Of a stretch of DNA of 64,000 bases, positions 60,201-64,000 are shown in pieces; positions within the stretch are counted from its first letter, which is position 1; the number at the start of each line of letters is the position of its first letter. The DNA comes from Dillenia suffruticosa (Eukaryota; Streptophyta; Magnoliopsida; Dilleniales; Dilleniaceae). A model generated the notes under the pieces. That model was not told where the DNA came from, did not search any database, and worked only from the letters and a program-made list of their open reading frames with translations. A program made the translations under genes and the position numbers. The stretch spans positions 1,862,501-1,926,500 of the forward strand of contig JAVTVX010000030.1 in NCBI GenBank assembly GCA_033439265.1, in the 5' to 3' direction.

Positions 60201-61748
60201 AAAAATATACGTCTGATTTGAAGGGTTTTTTTTTTTTTTTAAATGCCAATGAGCCAAATTCCCACGGGCAATGCACATATATATACATACTAGGATGGTT
60301 CTGGGGCATAAGGTGCGGTCCTTGCCCAGATTTTTTTTTCTCTGTTTTTTTTGTGTGTATTATAATTATTATAAAAAATATGAAAGGTAAAAAAAAAAGT
60401 AAATAAAAAAAAAAGAAGAAACAAAAAAAGAAGTAAAAAAATGAATAATAGGAAATCGGTAACAGTGAAACTAAAAAAAAAATCAGTGGAAAAAAAAGGG
60501 TGAATGGAGAAAAAAAGAAATAAAAAAGAAGAAGAAAACCCAAAAGAAAGTATTAGAAAAAAAAAAAAGGTGAAAGATGAAAAAAAATAAAAAAAGAAAC
60601 AAAAAAAGGTAAAGGGTGAAAAAAAAAGTAAAAAGAAAGGAAAAAAAAACCCAAAAAATGAAAAAAATGAACATTAGTTCCCATCCAAGGTGACAATTCC
60701 TCCCACCTCCCCCTCCCCACATGTTTTTCAAAAAAAAAAAACGTTTAATGGTGTGTAACTGTATATGCATACAGTTTTTTTATTAGAGAATAATTTAGTA
60801 AATTAGACAACCAAAATGATCAAAAAAAAAGAAATGATCTAAAAAAACTAAATTGCACCAAGTAGCATCAAGAGTAGAAGAGATTTTAAAAAAATGTTGT
60901 GAAAACAGTGAAATTCATAAAAAAAAAAAGTGCAAAAAAAAAAAGCAGAGAGATGATAAAAGATAGATTAATAAGGAAAAAATGGTGAAATGTGAAAAAA
61001 AAAGGTAAAAAAAAAAAGCAAAAAAAAGAAGAGTAAATGGTGAAAAAAAAAGAAGTAAATAAGAAAAAGAAGAGACAAAAAAAGAAGTAAAAAAAGAAAT
61101 AATAGCAAACTGATAATAGTGGAATAAAAAATAATAAAAAAAAGTGAAGAGTGAAAAAAAAAAGTTAAAAAAAAAAAAAGAAGAAGAAAAAAACCCAAAA
61201 AAAATTTTTTTAAAAAAGAAAGTGCAAGGGGTGAGAAAAAGAAACAAAAAAGGGTAATTGATAAAAAAAAAAAAAAAAAAAAAAAAGCAAGAAGAAATCT
61301 TAAAAAAATAAAGTGGGAATAGTAGCAAACTGTTTCCATCCGAGATAACACCCCACCTACTCTCCTCTGCCCACTTGTTCCTTTAGACAACTAAAAAAAG
61401 TCCAAAAAAAGAAAATGATCCGAAAAAAACAAGTTGTACCAAATGATATCAAAAGGAGAAAAGACTTTTAAAGAGAATTGTAAAAACAGTCAAACCCATA
61501 AAAAAAGAAGTGAAAAAAAGTGGAGAGATGAGAAGGAATAGATTAATAACAAAAAAAGAATGAAGGGTGGAAAAAAAAAAGAAGGGTAAAGAAGAAAAAG
61601 AAGAAACAAAAGAAAATAAGTAAAAAAAAAAAAGAATAGTAGCAAACCGATAAAAGTAAAATCTCTAAAAAACATTAGTGAATTAAAAAAAGGGCGAAAA
61701 GTAAAAAAAACCAAAAAGTAAAAAGAAGAAGAAGAAGAAGAACCCAAA

Positions 61749-61779
<31 letters not shown>

Positions 61780-63230
61780 GAAGGGTAATTGGTAAAATAA
61801 AAGTAAGAAGAAATCCAAAAAAAAGTTATGAAGATCGTGAAACTCACAAAAAAAAAGTGGAGAGAAAAGAAGAGATGGATTAACAAGGAAAAAAAAAATA
61901 TTAAGGGTAGGAAAAAAATTAAACAAAAAGAATCAAAAAAAAGAAAGAAACATAAAGGGTTAAAAAAAGAAGTAAAAAAAAAAGAAGAAACAAAAAAAGA
62001 AGTAAAAAAAAAATAGTAACAAATCGATAATAGCAGAATGAAAAAAAAGGAATAAAAAAAAAAGAACGGCTAAGGGTGAAAAAAATAGAAAAAGAAGAAA
62101 AACCCCAAAAAAAATTTTTAAAAAGCAAGAAGAAATCCTCCCAAAAAAAAAAAAAGGAAGTGGGAATAGTAATCCACCGTTCCCATCCTAAGTGTTACTC
62201 TCCCACTCCCCCTCCTCTCTTTTTCTTTTATGGGTGAAGGGTGGGAAAAAAAGAAGTAAAAAAAAAAGTAAAGGGTGAAACAAAGAAGTAAAAACAAGAG
62301 AAAAAACAAAAAAAAAAAAAGAGGCAAAAACAAAAGGAATAATAACAAATCGGTAACAACGAAATCTTAAACAAAAAAAAAAGAATGAAAAAAAGGTGAT
62401 GTGTGAAGAAGAAGAAGAAGAAGAACTTTTAAAAAAAAGTTTTTTCTAAAAAAAAAAAGAAGGGTGAAGGGTGAAAAAAAAAGAAATAAAAATAAAGCAA
62501 AAAAGGTAATTGGTAAAAAAAAGTAAAAAAAAAGAAGAAGAAGAAATCCAAAAAAAAAAAGAAAAAAGAGAGGTGGGAACAGTAACCCATTGTTCCCGTC
62601 CTAAGCGTCACTCCTCCCACTCGCTTTTCCCTCTTTTTCTTTTATATATATAGTAAGAAAGATTAAAAAAATAAGAAGTAAAGGAAAAAAGAAAAAAAGA
62701 AAAAAAAATAAGTATAAAGTGTGATAAAAAAAAGTAAAAAAAATGAATAAACAAAAAAAAGTAAAAAAAAAAATGCATAGTAGCAAATCAATAATAGTAG
62801 AATTCAAAAAAAGAAAAGAGTGAATAATATATAACTGTTCACATCCTAAGTGTCACTCTCCCATCAGGGAGTAAAAAAAAAGAGCAAAGGGTAAAAGAAA
62901 GAAATAAAAAAAAGTAACAAACTATTAATAGCGGAATAAAAAAATGAGTGAAAAAAATAGCATACGATAAAAGAAGAAGAAGAAGAAGAAGAAGAACCCA
63001 AAAAAGTAAAAAAAAAAAACAAGGTGAAGGGTGAAAAAAAAAGTAAAAAAAAATAAATAAAAAAACTATTGTTCCGGTAAAAAAAAAAAGAGGTAAAAAA
63101 AATGTAAGAAAAAAAAAATCACTGTTCCCGTCCAAAAAGAAAAAAAAAAGAGTGAATAATAGACAACTATCCACATCCTAAGTGTCACTCTCTCGTCTCT
63201 CCCTTCCCTCTTCTTCTTTGTTATATAGTA
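60200..63230. repeat. Purine-rich (A/G) degenerate repeat array, about 3 kb
   Basis: Almost only A and G on the + strand (GAAAAAAAAAG, GGGTGAAAAAAA, AAGAAGAAG). It is broken at intervals by two conserved words. One is like TGTTCCCATCCTAAGTGTCACTCTCCCAC (near 60675, 61331, 62175, 62587, 62831, 63119 in part, and 63166). The other is like TAACAAATCGATAATAGCGGAA (near 60450, 61107, 61641, 62017, 62345, 62785 and 62920). The spaced recurrence of both words shows a decayed tandem array of a composite unit. Minus-strand poly-Phe ORFs are artefacts of composition. Confidence 0.75.
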
Positions 63231-63249
63231 AAAAAGATATATATATTTT

Positions 63250-63427
63250 ATATTATATTAATAGATATTCAGAATTATATTTCAATTAATTTGATCTGAG
63301 ATTTACAGTAATTTATTTAAAGAGTTATCTTTCCAACGTAATTTTTTCATACTCAAATCACAAATCGAATTTAAAATTTTAATTAAAAAATTTAATATCA
63401 TATCTTATTAAATCAGATAATAATCGG

Positions 63428-63464
<37 letters not shown>
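63250..63464 (-). mobile_element. Antisense SINE relic ending in a TA microsatellite
   Basis: AATTTGATCTGAGATTTAC..., AACGTAATTTTTTCATACTC..., AATTTAAAATTTT..., ATCAGATAATAATCGGTTA matches the 24655 copy. A (TA)n of about 17 units follows at 63431-63464. Confidence 0.55.
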
Positions 63465-63469
<5 letters not shown>

Positions 63470-64000
63470 GTTAAAGTCAAGTACCGACATACTTATCAGA
63501 ATGGAGAAGTTGTTCGTGAGCATTACTTTCTCATCGGGGTCCAGACTCGATTTAATTGAAGTGATTACTTTTGATGTGGGTGCTGGTTTTCCGTGTTCAT
63601 TTTTCCTCTTGACAATGACAAGGAAAAAGAATTCCCTGAGCCCCGCCCCCCCGCCCCCCCGCCCCCCTCCCCGAAAGAATCATGGATTTGATGAAAAAAT
63701 CGTTGTCATGAAATTGGAGACAGCTGTTCATGTCGGCAATGATATTGAACCGGTCATCATCGGTGTGTAAGGCAAAGCCATTATTTGGCCTTTAGTTTTT
63801 AGTCAAAGGGATCATCCCAACCTCATATGGTAAGCCTCGTAAATTAATGAGTTACGAATTTAATAATATAATATTAAATTTTTATAATTTGAAATTTAAA
63901 TTTAAATTAAAAAAAAAAATAAATATTAAGATAATCAATATCTGAATTGAACTCCAATTGCTCATATAAATTACTGGATAGCAACGGCAAGTATCGCAAA
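63465..64000. other. Right end, unresolved
   Basis: An open frame of 89 codons (63501-63770) crosses a C-rich tract (about 63638-63673) that encodes Pro/Arg. Its first part is not low-complexity, but I do not recognise it. It might be an exon or gene fragment, or chance. The remainder is AT-rich. Confidence 0.25.

Noticed and set aside
60199-63174. Many minus-strand Phe-rich ORFs
   Set aside because: Translation of poly-A/G repeat; no domains.
60200-63230. CRISPR-like spaced repeats
   Set aside because: The recurring words are irregularly spaced and degenerate in plant DNA; this is a decayed satellite, not a CRISPR array.
63501-63770. 89-codon ORF near the right edge
   Set aside because: Not rejected outright as an exon, but the C-rich tract and lack of any domain do not allow a gene call.

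Overview
The window is plant nuclear DNA, probably from a dicot: it is very AT-rich, its introns are GT-AG with a CTAAC-type branch point, and it holds plant-type P450s, a phytocyanin-like gene and typical plant transposons. No family symbol below CYP76 and no species can be assigned from the sequence alone.

The main content, from about 1 to 55 kb, is a one-directional (+ strand) tandem array of CYP76-family cytochrome P450 genes. I count 13 loci. Six look intact: P450-A at 2.8 kb, B at 12.7 kb, F at 30.6 kb, I at 37.1 kb, J at 43.6 kb and M at 50.9 kb. Each has two exons: exon 1 is always 873 bp, then a phase-0 intron of about 350-450 bp, then a 600 or 603 bp exon 2, giving 490 or 491 residues. 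Seven are broken: C at 15.9 kb, D at 18.0 kb, E at 25.2 kb, G at 32.8 kb, H at 35.6 kb, K at 45.7 kb and L at 48.8 kb. The array grew by repeated duplication of blocks that carry promoter and 3' flank along with the gene. The clearest cases are A with B (about 4 kb, 9.9 kb apart) and the flank plus J with the flank plus M. The intact copies keep the anchor, PPGP hinge, ExxR, PERF and haem Cys434. They differ in the putative SRS1 loop and, unusually, in the I-helix oxygen-activation motif: J has His for the acidic residue, F has Ser for the conserved Thr, and A has an Asn-Gly-Gly form. No terpene synthase or other pathway partner lies in the window, so the substrate is unknown.

Mobile elements fill the gaps: a LINE endonuclease remnant and a MULE transposase fragment (9.5-11.8 kb), a TRIM-like element and a short SINE inside pseudogene D, a hAT-type MITE, a roughly 2.9 kb solo LTR (20.8-23.7 kb), three CACTA-like elements rich in CCGTCGCTAAT-type motifs, copia fossils (46.5-48.2 kb), and many tRNA-headed SINEs. 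Several SINEs have clear target-site duplications.

Beyond 55 kb there is an AT-rich gene-poor stretch, then a two-exon early-nodulin-like (phytocyanin-fold) gene at 59.0-59.8 kb. After that comes about 3 kb of extremely purine-rich (A/G) degenerate repeat array (60.2-63.2 kb), ending in microsatellite DNA and an antisense SINE relic.
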